Shown here one piece after another: positions 24,071 through 34,018 of a stretch of DNA of 64,000 nucleotides. The stretch comes from Algorimicrobium algoritergicola (lineage in GTDB: Bacteria > Bacteroidota > Bacteroidia > Flavobacteriales > Flavobacteriaceae), in assembly GCF_008086165.1 (NCBI RefSeq), contig NZ_VSKL01000002.1, positions 615,777 through 679,776 on the forward strand, given 5' to 3'. Position 1 is the stretch's first letter. The number at the start of each line of letters is the position of its first letter. Below the pieces are notes generated by a model that was not told where the DNA came from, made no database searches, and saw only the letters and a list, made by a program, of their open reading frames with translations. A program made the position numbers and the translations under genes.

Positions 24071-26632
24071 ATGGATGACAATTTTTCACCAAGAGTTAAA
24101 GACGTAATTGCGTATAGTAAAGAGGAAGCTTTAAGGCTTGGTCACGATTTTATAGGCACTGAACATTTAATGCTAGGATTATTACGTGATGGTAGCGGAA
24201 AAGCTATTGATATTTTAAGTGCTTTAGAAATAGATTTAAACCATTTAAGGCGCAAGGTTGAAATTTTAAGTCCTGCAAATCCTAATATGGCAGTAACTTC
24301 AAATAACAAGAAAAACTTACACCTAACTAGGCAAGCGGAACGGGCATTGAAAACCACATTTTTGGAAGCGAAACTTTTTCAGAGTAGCTCCATAAATACA
24401 GCGCATTTGCTCTTGTGCATTTTAAGAAACGACAACGATCCCACAACCAAGCTTTTAAATAAGCTGAAAGTGGATTATGATAACGTAAAAGAACAGTTCA
24501 AGTTTATGATAACAAACGACGAAAATTATCCTGATATTACAGGAGAGCCGAAATCAGAATCTTTTCCAGATGATGATTCCGCTTCAGATGACGACACATC
24601 AAAAGATAATTTATTTAATTCACCTACAGGAAAAACGAATAAGAAATCTAAAACCCCTGTTTTAGATAATTTTGGACGCGATTTAACAGCTATGGCTGAA
24701 GAAGGTAAATTAGATCCTGTTGTAGGTCGTGAAAAAGAAATAGAACGTGTATCTCAAATTTTAAGTAGACGTAAGAAAAACAACCCACTTTTAATTGGTG
24801 AACCTGGTGTTGGTAAATCCGCCATTGCTGAAGGTTTAGCAAATAGAATTGTCAGCCGAAAAGTATCTCGAATTTTATTCAACAAACGCGTTGTAACTCT
24901 AGATTTAGCGAGCTTGGTTGCAGGTACAAAATACCGTGGACAGTTTGAAGAGCGTATGAAAGCCGTTATGAACGAGCTAGAAAAAAACGACGATATCATT
25001 CTGTTTATTGATGAAATCCATACCATTGTTGGTGCTGGTGGTGCCACAGGAAGTTTGGATGCTTCAAACATGTTTAAACCAGCTTTAGCAAGAGGTGAAA
25101 TACAATGTGTTGGCGCCACTACTTTAGATGAATACAGACAGTATATAGAAAAAGATGGTGCGTTAGAAAGACGTTTCCAGAAGGTTATTGTAGAACCAAC
25201 AACGGTTGATGAAACTATTGAAATTCTAAATAACATTAAAGATAAATACGAAGCGCATCACCATGTGGAATATACGCCAGAAGCCATTGAAGCTTGTGTG
25301 AAATTGACAAATCGGTATATGACGGATCGTTTTTTACCAGATAAAGCTATTGATGCTTTAGATGAAGCAGGTTCACGCGTGCACATCACTAACATTAATG
25401 TTCCGGACCAAATTGTTGAATTAGAAGAACAATTAGAAGCTGTAAAAGCCACGAAATCTAGTGTTGTTAAAAAACAGAAATATGAGGAAGCTGCTAAACT
25501 TCGGGACGATGAAAAACGTTTGGAAAAAGAATTAGCCATTGCTCAAGAGAAATGGGAAGAAGACACCAAGTTACATCGTGAAACCGTAACAGAAGACAAT
25601 GTGGCTGATGTTGTTTCTATGATGACGGGAATACCTGTTAATAGAATTGCACAAACAGAAAGTAATAAATTGGCCATTTTACCAGATTTAATTAAAGGTA
25701 AAGTTATTGGTCAAGATGAAGCTGTTGCCAAAGTGGTTAAAGCTATTCAACGAAATCGTGCAGGACTTAAAGATCCAAATAAACCAATTGGTTCATTTAT
25801 ATTTTTAGGCCAGACAGGCGTTGGTAAAACGCAATTAGCTAAAGTGCTTTCAAAAGAATTATTTGATAGTGAAGATTCATTAATCCGAATCGACATGAGT
25901 GAGTACATGGAAAAATTCGCGATTTCAAGATTAGTTGGTGCACCTCCAGGATACGTAGGTTATGAAGAAGGTGGTCAATTAACTGAAAAAATTAGACGCA
26001 AGCCCTATGCCGTAGTATTACTTGATGAGATTGAAAAAGCGCATCCAGATGTGTTTAATATGCTACTTCAAGTGTTGGATGATGGCTATTTAACGGATAG
26101 TTTAGGTCGTAAAATCGACTTTAGAAACACCATTATTATCATGACGTCCAATATTGGCTCTCGTAAACTAAAAGATTTTGGTACAGGTGTTGGTTTTGGA
26201 ACGTCTTCGCAGAAATCTCAAGAAGATGCAAATGCCAGAAGCGTGATTGAAAATGCGTTGAAAAAAGCTTTCGCCCCAGAATTCTTGAATAGAATTGATG
26301 ATGTGGTAGTATTTAATGCACTTGAAAAAGAAGATATCAATAAGATTATTGATATTGAATTAGATAAACTCATCTTACGCATCAAGGATATTGGCTATAC
26401 ACTTAAATTAAGTAAAGCTGCCAAAGATTATATTGCAGATAAAGGTTTCGACAAACAATATGGCGCTAGACCATTAAAGCGTGCTATTCAGAAGTATGTT
26501 GAAGATACCTTGGCTGAAGAAATAATCAATTCAAAAATTTCTGAAGGCGATAAAATCTCTATGGATTTAGATGCTAAAACCAATGAATTAAAAATTAAAA
26601 TTGAGTCCGGAAAAAAAAAGACTGAATCTTAA
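24071..26632 (+). CDS. clpC: Clp protease ATP-binding subunit ClpC
   Basis: 853 residues. A double Clp-N domain covers residues 1-145, followed by an acidic linker. The first AAA+ module has GEPGVGKSA and IDEIHTIVGAGG. A UVR-type coiled segment (KKQKYEEAAKLRDDEKRLEK) separates it from the second AAA+ module, with GQTGVGKTQLAK and VVLLDEIEKAHPD. The UVR segment, not the long ClpB middle domain, makes this ClpC. It unfolds substrates for ClpP or acts in stress protein quality control. A Shine-Dalgarno-like AAAGGA precedes the ATG. It diverges from gyrA, and a strong terminator follows. Confidence 0.97.
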   Translation: MDDNFSPRVKDVIAYSKEEALRLGHDFIGTEHLMLGLLRDGSGKAIDILSALEIDLNHLRRKVEILSPANPNMAVTSNNKKNLHLTRQAERALKTTFLEAKLFQSSSINTAHLLLCILRNDNDPTTKLLNKLKVDYDNVKEQFKFMITNDENYPDITGEPKSESFPDDDSASDDDTSKDNLFNSPTGKTNKKSKTPVLDNFGRDLTAMAEEGKLDPVVGREKEIERVSQILSRRKKNNPLLIGEPGVGKSAIAEGLANRIVSRKVSRILFNKRVVTLDLASLVAGTKYRGQFEERMKAVMNELEKNDDIILFIDEIHTIVGAGGATGSLDASNMFKPALARGEIQCVGATTLDEYRQYIEKDGALERRFQKVIVEPTTVDETIEILNNIKDKYEAHHHVEYTPEAIEACVKLTNRYMTDRFLPDKAIDALDEAGSRVHITNINVPDQIVELEEQLEAVKATKSSVVKKQKYEEAAKLRDDEKRLEKELAIAQEKWEEDTKLHRETVTEDNVADVVSMMTGIPVNRIAQTESNKLAILPDLIKGKVIGQDEAVAKVVKAIQRNRAGLKDPNKPIGSFIFLGQTGVGKTQLAKVLSKELFDSEDSLIRIDMSEYMEKFAISRLVGAPPGYVGYEEGGQLTEKIRRKPYAVVLLDEIEKAHPDVFNMLLQVLDDGYLTDSLGRKIDFRNTIIIMTSNIGSRKLKDFGTGVGFGTSSQKSQEDANARSVIENALKKAFAPEFLNRIDDVVVFNALEKEDINKIIDIELDKLILRIKDIGYTLKLSKAAKDYIADKGFDKQYGARPLKRAIQKYVEDTLAEEIINSKISEGDKISMDLDAKTNELKIKIESGKKKTES

Positions 26633-26653
26633 AAAATAGATAGTTTAAAATTG

Positions 26654-26685
26654 AAAAACTCCACTTACATTTGTGGAGTTTTTTT
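26654..26685 (+). terminator. Rho-independent terminator of clpC
   Basis: AAAAACTCCAC / GTGGAGTTTTT, an 11-bp perfect stem with an 8-base loop and a T-run, 22 bases after the clpC stop. Confidence 0.88.
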
Positions 26686-26713
26686 ATGTCCTAAATTTTA
26701 CTTAACTTTAAAT

Positions 26714-27082
26714 ATGCCTGTTATTAAAACATATCCGTTTGGAAACATTACCTTCCACAATCATTATTTGATTGTAGTAATGAAAGAAGGCGTAACCGTT
26801 TCAGTTGATTACAATCAAGTGCTTGATGATATTGCCTTGAATTATTATGGTAACAAAAAGTTCGTTTATATTACACACAGAAAAAACTCCTATTCTGTAG
26901 ATCCGAATATTTACTTTAAAACATCGAAAATCAAAAACCTTGCAGGATTTGCTGTTGTTTTTGGTGATTCTGTGAAAATTGATAATACAGATTTTGAAAG
27001 TAACTTTATAAGTATTCCGTTTAAAGCATTTAAGTCATTAGATGAAGCTATTACTTGGTCTGACGAATTGTGCAATGCATAA
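26714..27082 (+). CDS. STAS/SEC14-like small protein (putative)
   Basis: 122 residues from ATG 26714 (MPVIKTYPFGNITFHNHYL). An upstream TTG at 26651 keeps the frame open but falls inside the clpC terminator hairpin, so it was rejected. Alternating strands and helices, with KKFVYITHRKNSYSVDPNIY in the middle, resemble the SpoIIAA-like STAS/SEC14 group that is common as lone small proteins in flavobacteria. No phosphoacceptor Ser motif is obvious. Function unknown. Confidence 0.6.
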   Translation: MPVIKTYPFGNITFHNHYLIVVMKEGVTVSVDYNQVLDDIALNYYGNKKFVYITHRKNSYSVDPNIYFKTSKIKNLAGFAVVFGDSVKIDNTDFESNFISIPFKAFKSLDEAITWSDELCNA

Positions 27083-27131
27083 ACATTCCTTCCAAATAAA
27101 TCAATAAAAACAGCTAAATTTTGCGCACATT

Positions 27132-28643
27132 TTATGCGTAAATTTCGTGCACATCTATTTCTAAATTTGAAAGAAATGATATCGAATTTTTGATATCAAT
27201 ATGCAATTCTCTGTCATTAGAAACAAAGGACACATCCTGGCGGTAAGCCATTAATACCGATTCTATAAAAGCTGAAGATTTTAAAGGTTTTCTAAAATAC
27301 AAAGCTTGAGACGCATTAAATAATTCAATAGCCAAAATACGTTCAACATTATGAACCAACGTATAAGCTTGCGTGGCTGCATTGGCTCCCATACTTACAT
27401 GATCTTCTTGACCGTTACTGGAAACAATACTATCTATACTTGCAGGGCTCGCCAATTGTTTATTAGCACTTACAATACTAGCTGCTGTGTATTGCGGAAT
27501 CATAAAGCCAGAATTTAAACCTGGATTATCCACTAAAAATGTTGGTAAACCACGTAATCCAGACACTAATTGAAACACACGTCTTTCCGATATATTCCCT
27601 AATTCAGCCATGGCAATTTTCATATAATCTAAAGCCAAAGCTAATGGTTGTCCATGAAAATTTCCGCCAGAAATAATTAAATCATCTTGGCTAAATATGT
27701 TTGGATTATCAGTCACAGAATTAATTTCTGTTATAAATGTTTTTCTTACAAAATCTAATGTATCCTTGCTCGCTCCATGAACTTGAGGCATACATCTAAA
27801 CGAGTAGGGATCTTGAACATGAACTTTATCTTGACCAATTAACTCACTACCTTCTAAAAACTCACGAATACGTTCTGCCGTTTTTAACTGTCCTCTATGT
27901 GGACGCACCAAATGAACTAATTCATTAAATGGCTCAATTCTACCATCAAAAGCTTCTAAAGATGTACTTCCAATTAAATCAGCAAAATAAGACAACTTAT
28001 AAGCCTTCATCAATAAATGAACTCCATAAGCTGACATAAATTGCGTACCATTTAGAAGGGCTAACCCTTCTTTGGATTGCAAGGTTATTGGTTCCCAATT
28101 AAATTTCTTCAAAATAGATTCAGAAGTATGAACAGCATCTTCAAAATAAACGTCTCCTTTTCCAATAAGCGGGAGTGCCAAATGTGCCAAAGGTGCTAAA
28201 TCACCCGAAGCTCCTAAAGAACCTTGCGTATAAATAACTGGTAAAATATCATTATTATAAAAATCCATTAAGCGTTGTGCCGTTTCTAATTGCACGCCAC
28301 TATGTCCATAACTTAAAGATTGTACCTTTAATAATAACATGAGTTTTATAATTGGTTTTGGAACCAATTCACCCGTGCCACAGGCATGAGACATCACCAA
28401 ATTCTCTTGAAGTTTGGTTAGATTTTCTTTTGAAATTTTCACATTATACAACGAACCAAATCCCGTGTTTATACCATAAATTGGCGAATCTTGATTTTTA
28501 AGTTTCTCGTTTAAATAATCGCGACAGGCTTGAATTTTTTTAATAGAACCATCTGCTAATTCCAAAGTTTTGCCTTCTTCTAAAATGGCTGAAATAGTTT
28601 CTAAATCAATGGTTTCTTGCGAAATATAATGGATTGGTCTCAT
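27132..28643 (-). CDS. hutH: Histidine ammonia-lyase
   Basis: 503 residues from the ATG at 28643 (MRPIHYISQ); the frame is open ten codons further but without similarity. The enzyme deaminates L-histidine to urocanate, the first step of the Hut pathway. The Ala145-Ser146-Gly147 triad in GSLGASGDLAPLAHLAL cyclises to the MIO cofactor; YGINTGFGSL, QENLVMSHACGTG and the PQVHGASKD segment are further family marks. The rest of the Hut pathway is not in the window, so the gene stands alone here. It is convergent with the small STAS-like gene. Confidence 0.95.
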   Translation of the reverse strand: MRPIHYISQETIDLETISAILEEGKTLELADGSIKKIQACRDYLNEKLKNQDSPIYGINTGFGSLYNVKISKENLTKLQENLVMSHACGTGELVPKPIIKLMLLLKVQSLSYGHSGVQLETAQRLMDFYNNDILPVIYTQGSLGASGDLAPLAHLALPLIGKGDVYFEDAVHTSESILKKFNWEPITLQSKEGLALLNGTQFMSAYGVHLLMKAYKLSYFADLIGSTSLEAFDGRIEPFNELVHLVRPHRGQLKTAERIREFLEGSELIGQDKVHVQDPYSFRCMPQVHGASKDTLDFVRKTFITEINSVTDNPNIFSQDDLIISGGNFHGQPLALALDYMKIAMAELGNISERRVFQLVSGLRGLPTFLVDNPGLNSGFMIPQYTAASIVSANKQLASPASIDSIVSSNGQEDHVSMGANAATQAYTLVHNVERILAIELFNASQALYFRKPLKSSAFIESVLMAYRQDVSFVSNDRELHIDIKNSISFLSNLEIDVHEIYA

Positions 28644-28761
28644 GTGTATAAAAGTTGTCCCAAAATTCCACATTCAATACGTATTATGCAAACAAATAGT
28701 AACATTTCATTTATAATTCATGATAAAATTCTATTTTTGAATAAACAAACTATTTTAAACC

Positions 28762-29799
28762 ATGAAAAAAACCTTAATTTTTGTTGCAGCATTATCCATT
28801 TTTGCTTGCCAAGAAGAAGCACCTAAAGACTATGTGACTTTCTCGGGAAAAATAACAAATAAAAACAGCGACTCATTACTTATACGAACGCGTGATTATG
28901 CTAAAACAATAGCTGTAAATGACGATGGAACTTTTAGTGATACTCTTAAAGTAGATGCAGGTATTTACAACCTTTTTGATGGTTCCGAATCTACGTCTGT
29001 ATTCTTAAAAAATGGTTATGAAATTAACATGACTATCGATACAAAAATGTTTGATGAAAGTATCAAGTACACAGGAACAGGTTCTGAACAGAGTAATTTT
29101 TTAGCTCAAAAATCTTTAAAAGAAGAACAGTTAATTGATTTTGAAGCGTTGAGTAAAATTTCTGAAATGGAAACGTTAGAAACAGAACTTGATAAGATTA
29201 AAACAGAACTAAGTGAGTTTTACAACTCCAATAAAGCCATAGATACAAGTATTACCAATAGTGCAAATAAGAGCTTAGAACCTATGCTAAAATCTTATAA
29301 ATCATTCATTGGATCTGCTATTACTTTAAAAAAGGAATTTCCTAAAGGCGCACCTTCTCCAACATTTAGCGATTATGAAAACTATGATGGAACCACGACT
29401 TCCCTTTCAGATTTAGCGGGTAAGTATGTTTATATTGATGTTTGGGCAACTTGGTGTGGACCCTGTAAAGCGGAAATTCCATTCTTAAAAGAAATTGAAA
29501 AAGAATACCACGGAAAAGATATCCAATTTGTAAGTCTTTCTATAGACGATGACAAGAGTCATAAAGGTTCTTGGGACCAGGCGCGTGCAGATTGGAAAGC
29601 CATGATTGCGGATAAAGAATTAGGTGGTATTCAATTATTTGCACCAAAAGGATGGCAAACTGAATTTATCCAAGCCTATAAAATAAACGGTATTCCACGT
29701 TTTATTTTAATTGATCCTGCAGGAAATGTGGTATCTCCAGATGCGCCAAGACCTTCAAGTGATGAATTAAAAGAACTATTAACAGAATTAAATATCTAA
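28762..29799 (+). CDS. TlpA-like thioredoxin-fold lipoprotein with N-terminal DUF4369-type domain
   Basis: 345 residues. The N-terminal lipobox is SIFAC. Residues 25-120 are a beta-rich DUF4369-like domain (FSGKITNKNSDSLLIRTRDY), followed by a helical spacer. Residues about 200-345 are a TlpA/AhpC-type thioredoxin fold with WATWCGPCKAEIPF, the redox pair at Cys232 and Cys235, and the cis-Pro in NGIPRFILID. It probably reduces disulfides or cytochrome-related thiols in the periplasm. The gene is divergent from hutH and followed by a strong terminator. Confidence 0.9.
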   Translation: MKKTLIFVAALSIFACQEEAPKDYVTFSGKITNKNSDSLLIRTRDYAKTIAVNDDGTFSDTLKVDAGIYNLFDGSESTSVFLKNGYEINMTIDTKMFDESIKYTGTGSEQSNFLAQKSLKEEQLIDFEALSKISEMETLETELDKIKTELSEFYNSNKAIDTSITNSANKSLEPMLKSYKSFIGSAITLKKEFPKGAPSPTFSDYENYDGTTTSLSDLAGKYVYIDVWATWCGPCKAEIPFLKEIEKEYHGKDIQFVSLSIDDDKSHKGSWDQARADWKAMIADKELGGIQLFAPKGWQTEFIQAYKINGIPRFILIDPAGNVVSPDAPRPSSDELKELLTELNI

Positions 29800-29820
29800 A
29801 TTCTGAATAATTTCAATATT

Positions 29821-29853
29821 AAAGAGTCGCAAAAAATTGCGACTCTTTTTTTT
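29821..29853 (+). terminator. Rho-independent terminator of the TlpA-like gene
   Basis: AAAGAGTCGCAA / TTGCGACTCTTT, a 12-bp perfect stem with a 4-base loop and an eight-T tail, 21 bases after the stop. Confidence 0.92.
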
Positions 29854-29980
29854 ATAATAAAGTTTATTATTTGCTTTAAAATAATGCCTTACAAATAAGA
29901 ATATGAGATTCTGAAACCAGTTCAGAATGGCGATTAGCAGGAATTCTAAAAAATTAGTTCATTGAAATAAGGTCTACTCT

Positions 29981-31549
29981 TTATTTGGTTTGAGACTTTT
30001 TTTCTTCTTTCTCTTCCGCTTCTACTTCCAGAGGTTCTTGTTGTTCAAATAAATCCAAATACGCATCACCTAATGTTTCAATCACATGTGTGGCTGTCAT
30101 AGCTTCATAACCTAACCCTTGCACAGCAATATCAGCTGATTTACCGTGTAGATACACACCAAACACCGACGCGGCCAAGGAATCATAGCCTTGGGCAATG
30201 AGTCCTGTAATAATTCCTGTTAAAACATCACCAGTGCCAGCAGTTGCCAATCCAGGATTTCCGGTTGAATTAATATATATTTTATCTTCTAAAACGGTTA
30301 AAGTATAAGCGCCTTTAATCACAACAATTACCTGATATTTCTTTGAAAATACTTTGACTTTTTTCAGTTTTTCAAAATCATCTTTCCACGCACCAATTAA
30401 GCGTTCCAACTCTTTAGGATGTGGTGTTAAAACCGTATTTTTTGGTAATAACTTTAATAAATCTTTGTTTTTAGATAGTAGATTTATGCCATCAGCATCA
30501 ATAACTAAAGGTGTTTTGTTTGTGATTAGAAACACTTTTAAAGCTTCAGCAGTCGCTTTTTCTGTTCCCATACCAACACCAATACCAATAACCGTTGGTG
30601 TCATATTGAATTGAATATTGCTAATCCATTCATCCTGTTCGTCAGTAATAATCATAGCTTCCGGAAAACTAGACTGAAATGGCATATAGCCACATTTAGG
30701 CACAAAAGCTGTTACCAATCCTGCTCCAATGGATAGAGCCGAACGGCTTGCCAAAAGAGCTGCCCCTATTTTACCATAACTTCCACCAATAATAAGTGCG
30801 TGACCAAAGGTTCCTTTATGCGAAAATTTATCACGTGGTTTATAAATAGGGAGCACTTCTTGCTTTCCTATTAAATCTACTGCTGTTTGGGTTTTCATTA
30901 AATATTCACGATCAAAACCAATATCTAAAACTTCCCATTGTTCCGTAAATTTAGCGGTATCTGGCAAAAAGAAAGCGAGTTTAGTAGACTGGAAACTCAA
31001 TGTATGATTTGCCCAAACCACATTGTTTTCATCAGCTGGAACAGCATCTGTTTTCATTCCGGAAGGAATATCTATAGAAAGCGTAAATGCTTTGGAAACT
31101 TTGAAGTGTTGAAACAAATTAACCACCCAATCGTCAGCTGGACGATTTAATCCAATACCGAAAACCGCATCAATTATTATATCATCAGGACCAATTTCTG
31201 GAAAATCATCATCAGGGCCAATAAGCGTAGGCCATTTTTTTGTGGTTTGTTTTATTAAATCATAATTACACAAAAAATCCTTGGTACGTTTATCACTAAA
31301 GTTGACCACAAAGGTATGCACATTGTAACCATGGTTAATTAAATGTCGGGCTACCACCAACCCATTACCGCCATTATTTCCAATGCCACAAAAAACGTGA
31401 ATGGGAACTTGAGCACCTTGCATCCGTAAATGCAACCAATTGAAAATTTGAATGCCCGCACGTTCCATGAGTTCGGTGGATGTGATGTTTTGCTTTTGGG
31501 CCGTGAGTTTATCACCTTCGTAAATCTGTTTATCTGAAAATATTTTCAT
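29981..31549 (-). CDS. nnr: Bifunctional NAD(P)H-hydrate epimerase / dehydratase
   Basis: 522 residues, the usual fusion length. The N-terminal YjeF epimerase domain (1-215) has CGIGNNGGNGLVVARHL and DAVFGIGLNR; it interconverts R and S hydrates. The C-terminal ribokinase-like dehydratase domain (225-505) has GSYGKIGAALLASRSALSIG, VLTPHPKELERLIG and the ATP-binding Gly/Asp loop GNPGLATAGTGDVLTGII; it restores NAD(P)H from NAD(P)HX. The C-terminus has a Glu/Lys-rich tail of about 20 residues beyond the fold. The gene is monocistronic on the minus strand. Confidence 0.95.
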   Translation of the reverse strand: MKIFSDKQIYEGDKLTAQKQNITSTELMERAGIQIFNWLHLRMQGAQVPIHVFCGIGNNGGNGLVVARHLINHGYNVHTFVVNFSDKRTKDFLCNYDLIKQTTKKWPTLIGPDDDFPEIGPDDIIIDAVFGIGLNRPADDWVVNLFQHFKVSKAFTLSIDIPSGMKTDAVPADENNVVWANHTLSFQSTKLAFFLPDTAKFTEQWEVLDIGFDREYLMKTQTAVDLIGKQEVLPIYKPRDKFSHKGTFGHALIIGGSYGKIGAALLASRSALSIGAGLVTAFVPKCGYMPFQSSFPEAMIITDEQDEWISNIQFNMTPTVIGIGVGMGTEKATAEALKVFLITNKTPLVIDADGINLLSKNKDLLKLLPKNTVLTPHPKELERLIGAWKDDFEKLKKVKVFSKKYQVIVVIKGAYTLTVLEDKIYINSTGNPGLATAGTGDVLTGIITGLIAQGYDSLAASVFGVYLHGKSADIAVQGLGYEAMTATHVIETLGDAYLDLFEQQEPLEVEAEEKEEKKSQTK

Positions 31550-31684
31550 GGGTAATCGTAACTTTTATCTATATTAATAAAACGGACGTTCTTTCAAAAA
31601 TACAGTTATTTTTATATTATGAACTTATCTTCACTTCAAAATTATACTTTTGAAACCTATAAATCAGTTGAATTTATTTGTTAA

Positions 31685-32200
31685 ATGATCAAAATTATTA
31701 AAGCGAACGTCAGTCATGCCGAAACACTCTCCTTAATTGGAAGGCAAACATTTTTGGAGTCTCATGGTGTGAGTGCTTCTAAAACTGATATAGATACTTA
31801 TATTAATTTAAAATTCACAAAAACAGCTTTTGAAACAGAACTGGTGGACTCTAATAACATTTTTCATATTCTTTTATATGATGAAAAACCGATTGGCTAT
31901 TCTAAAATAATGTATTCCATTCCTCAAAAGAACATCCCGTTTAAAAATGTAACCAAACTAGAACGCATCTATGTTCTGAAAGCATTTCATAATTTAAAAT
32001 TAGGTAAAGAATTATTAAATTTTAATGTTTCACTCTCACAGAAAAACACCCAATCTGGTATGTGGTTATATGTTTGGACCGAAAACCATAGAGCCGTGAA
32101 TTTCTATAAAAAAACAGGATTTGAAATTGTAGGCAGTTATGATTTTAAAATTTCAGAAACCCATTCCAATCCCAATCATCAGATGCTTTTAACGTATTAA
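31685..32200 (+). CDS. GNAT-family N-acetyltransferase
   Basis: 171 residues with the GNAT fold: LERIYVLKAFHNLKLGKELL carries the motif A acetyl-CoA loop (a modified R/Q-x-x-G-x-G/A, here H-N-L-K-L-G), and MWLYVWTENHRAVNFYKKTG supplies motif B. The substrate is unknown; the shape resembles ribosomal-protein or small-amine acetyltransferases. Its stop overlaps, on the other strand, the stop of the aminopeptidase gene by four bases. Confidence 0.88.
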   Translation: MIKIIKANVSHAETLSLIGRQTFLESHGVSASKTDIDTYINLKFTKTAFETELVDSNNIFHILLYDEKPIGYSKIMYSIPQKNIPFKNVTKLERIYVLKAFHNLKLGKELLNFNVSLSQKNTQSGMWLYVWTENHRAVNFYKKTGFEIVGSYDFKISETHSNPNHQMLLTY

Positions 32201-33831
32201 TCTAAAGTGGGTAACACAAAATCATCCAAAGCACTTTTCTCGGTCATCAACGCTTCAATTTCGTTTGATGTTCTAGGCGCTTCTGCTGATAAATTTACGG
32301 GACCATTATTAGTAATTAAAATATCATCTTCAATTCTTACTGCAATTCCCCACCACTTTTCATCACAATTACTCCCATCTGGAATATAAATTCCAGGTTC
32401 AACAGTAATAACCATATTGTGTTCAAAGGCACCATAAAGACCAGGATCATGAACATCTAATCCTAAATAATGAGATGTACCATGGGGAAAATAATTTCTG
32501 GCTTCTTTATCATTTTCTGCAATTCCTAAAGCAATTAATCCTTTATGAATAACGGCTCGACTAGCAGCATCAGCCGCATTAAAGCCATTGCCTACTTTGG
32601 ATGCTGCAATACCAGCTTCTTGAGCTTCAAAAACCAGATCATAAATAATTTTTTGCTCTTTGGTAAATTTCCCGTTAGCAGGAATAGTCCGGGTAACATC
32701 AGCAGAATATCCATGATACTCGGCTCCTAAATCCATCAGTACCAATTCATTATTTACTTGCATTTTACTGTTTTCAATATAATGCAACACACAGCCATTA
32801 TTTCCTGCGCCTACAATACTAGGATAGCCTTCGTACTCACTACCATATTTTTTATATACAAATTCATGGATGCCTTGAATTTCCATTTCGGACATGTTTG
32901 GATGCATGGCTTTCATAATTTCCCGTTGTCCCATAGCCGAAATTCGAACAGCTTTTGTAAGTAATACCAGCTCTTCTTCGGTTTTAATTTGGCGCAAACC
33001 AGCCATTAGTGTAGATAAACTTTGGGTGTCCAAATTAGATTTTGGCGTCTCCTGCTCTATTTTTATAATTTGTTGTTTCAATTCCAAACGCACATTTGGA
33101 TCTGTTGATTCTGCATAATCTGAAATCACTTTATCCTTTTTTAAATTAGGATAGTACTCTAAAGCACGACCAATATTTTGAGCCACATTAGCACTATTTT
33201 CAATATCTGTGGCTTTAATCATTTCATAAATTCGAGATTTCATAGGATCTGGCAACGAATTTTCATCATAATTAGCTTGTTGCTTAAACTGTTCAATTAA
33301 ACTATGTAAATCCGCTTGGTTGCGTTTAGAATCGCGATAATCATTATTAAAATTATTAAATAAAACCTTATCAAAATGGGTATAATCAACACCTGATTCA
33401 TTAAAACCGCTCCCATTAAAAGCCATATCAAAACCTAATTGATTTTTAGCACCTTCAATACCTAACCGTTTTCCGGTCCACTGCTCTGCTTGCGGATTTT
33501 TCTCCTGAACATAAATTAATTCGTTGTATGAAACACCTTCAGAATTCGTTTGATTTTCAGAAAACAAAACTAAAACAGCATGTGGTTCCTTATAACCTGA
33601 CAAATAATAAAAATCAGGATCTTGATGGTAGATAAAATCCACATCATTAGCTCTATTTCTCACAGGATTCGCAAAAAAGACAGCGACAGAATTTTCAGGC
33701 ATACTGCTGCGCAACGCATCACGTCTACTTTTATGAAATTCGGCTGATAAATAATCGGTTGGTAAGCCATCTTGTGCTTGTAGAATAAGTGTCATACAAA
33801 CCGTAAATACAGTAATAATAAAATTTTTCAT
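32197..33831 (-). CDS. Xaa-Pro aminopeptidase (M24B), secreted
   Basis: 544 residues. Signal peptide (FIITVFTVCMTLILQAQ). An N-terminal aminopeptidase-P domain (AVFFANPVRNRANDVDFIYH, DFYYLSGY) is followed by the pita-bread domain with the two-metal ligands: Asp in MDLGAEYHGYSADVTR (two Asp), His in HGTSHYLGLDVHD, Glu in VEPGIYI and a last Glu in VRIEDD. It removes N-terminal residues ahead of proline, probably in the periplasm, and is functionally related to the prolyl oligopeptidase at 13145. Convergent with the GNAT gene. Confidence 0.93.
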   Translation of the reverse strand: MKNFIITVFTVCMTLILQAQDGLPTDYLSAEFHKSRRDALRSSMPENSVAVFFANPVRNRANDVDFIYHQDPDFYYLSGYKEPHAVLVLFSENQTNSEGVSYNELIYVQEKNPQAEQWTGKRLGIEGAKNQLGFDMAFNGSGFNESGVDYTHFDKVLFNNFNNDYRDSKRNQADLHSLIEQFKQQANYDENSLPDPMKSRIYEMIKATDIENSANVAQNIGRALEYYPNLKKDKVISDYAESTDPNVRLELKQQIIKIEQETPKSNLDTQSLSTLMAGLRQIKTEEELVLLTKAVRISAMGQREIMKAMHPNMSEMEIQGIHEFVYKKYGSEYEGYPSIVGAGNNGCVLHYIENSKMQVNNELVLMDLGAEYHGYSADVTRTIPANGKFTKEQKIIYDLVFEAQEAGIAASKVGNGFNAADAASRAVIHKGLIALGIAENDKEARNYFPHGTSHYLGLDVHDPGLYGAFEHNMVITVEPGIYIPDGSNCDEKWWGIAVRIEDDILITNNGPVNLSAEAPRTSNEIEALMTEKSALDDFVLPTLD

Positions 33832-33961
33832 GATATACGCGTTTTAAACCACCGTTAAATTAAAAGATAAAATAGAAAAGACACCTTTTAACTAAAAAAA
33901 TTAACAAACTTTTAAGCCTAGATTAACCTTAAAGCGACTCCTTAAAACAGATAAATTTCAA

Positions 33962-33969
33962 TACATTTG
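33962..33969 (+). promoter_or_regulatory. Bacteroidota -7 promoter box for gcvT
   Basis: TACATTTG matches TAnnTTTG exactly, about 50 bases before the gcvT ATG and in the divergent gap with the aminopeptidase gene. No -33 box is clear. The leader between box and start shows no glycine-riboswitch core. Confidence 0.4.
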
Positions 33970-34018
33970 TGACACAATCGAAGTCTAATTAAAATGTCCG
34001 TTCAAACGGAATATACGT

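Noticed and set aside
24754..25236. 160-codon open frame opposite clpC
   Set aside because: Shadow of a strongly conserved gene; the antisense translation is Ser/Lys-rich with no family pattern.
31619..31684. Short frame of 21 codons directly before the GNAT gene
   Set aside because: Starts at an ATG and ends next to the GNAT start, but it is too short, has no recognisable motif and could be leader sequence.
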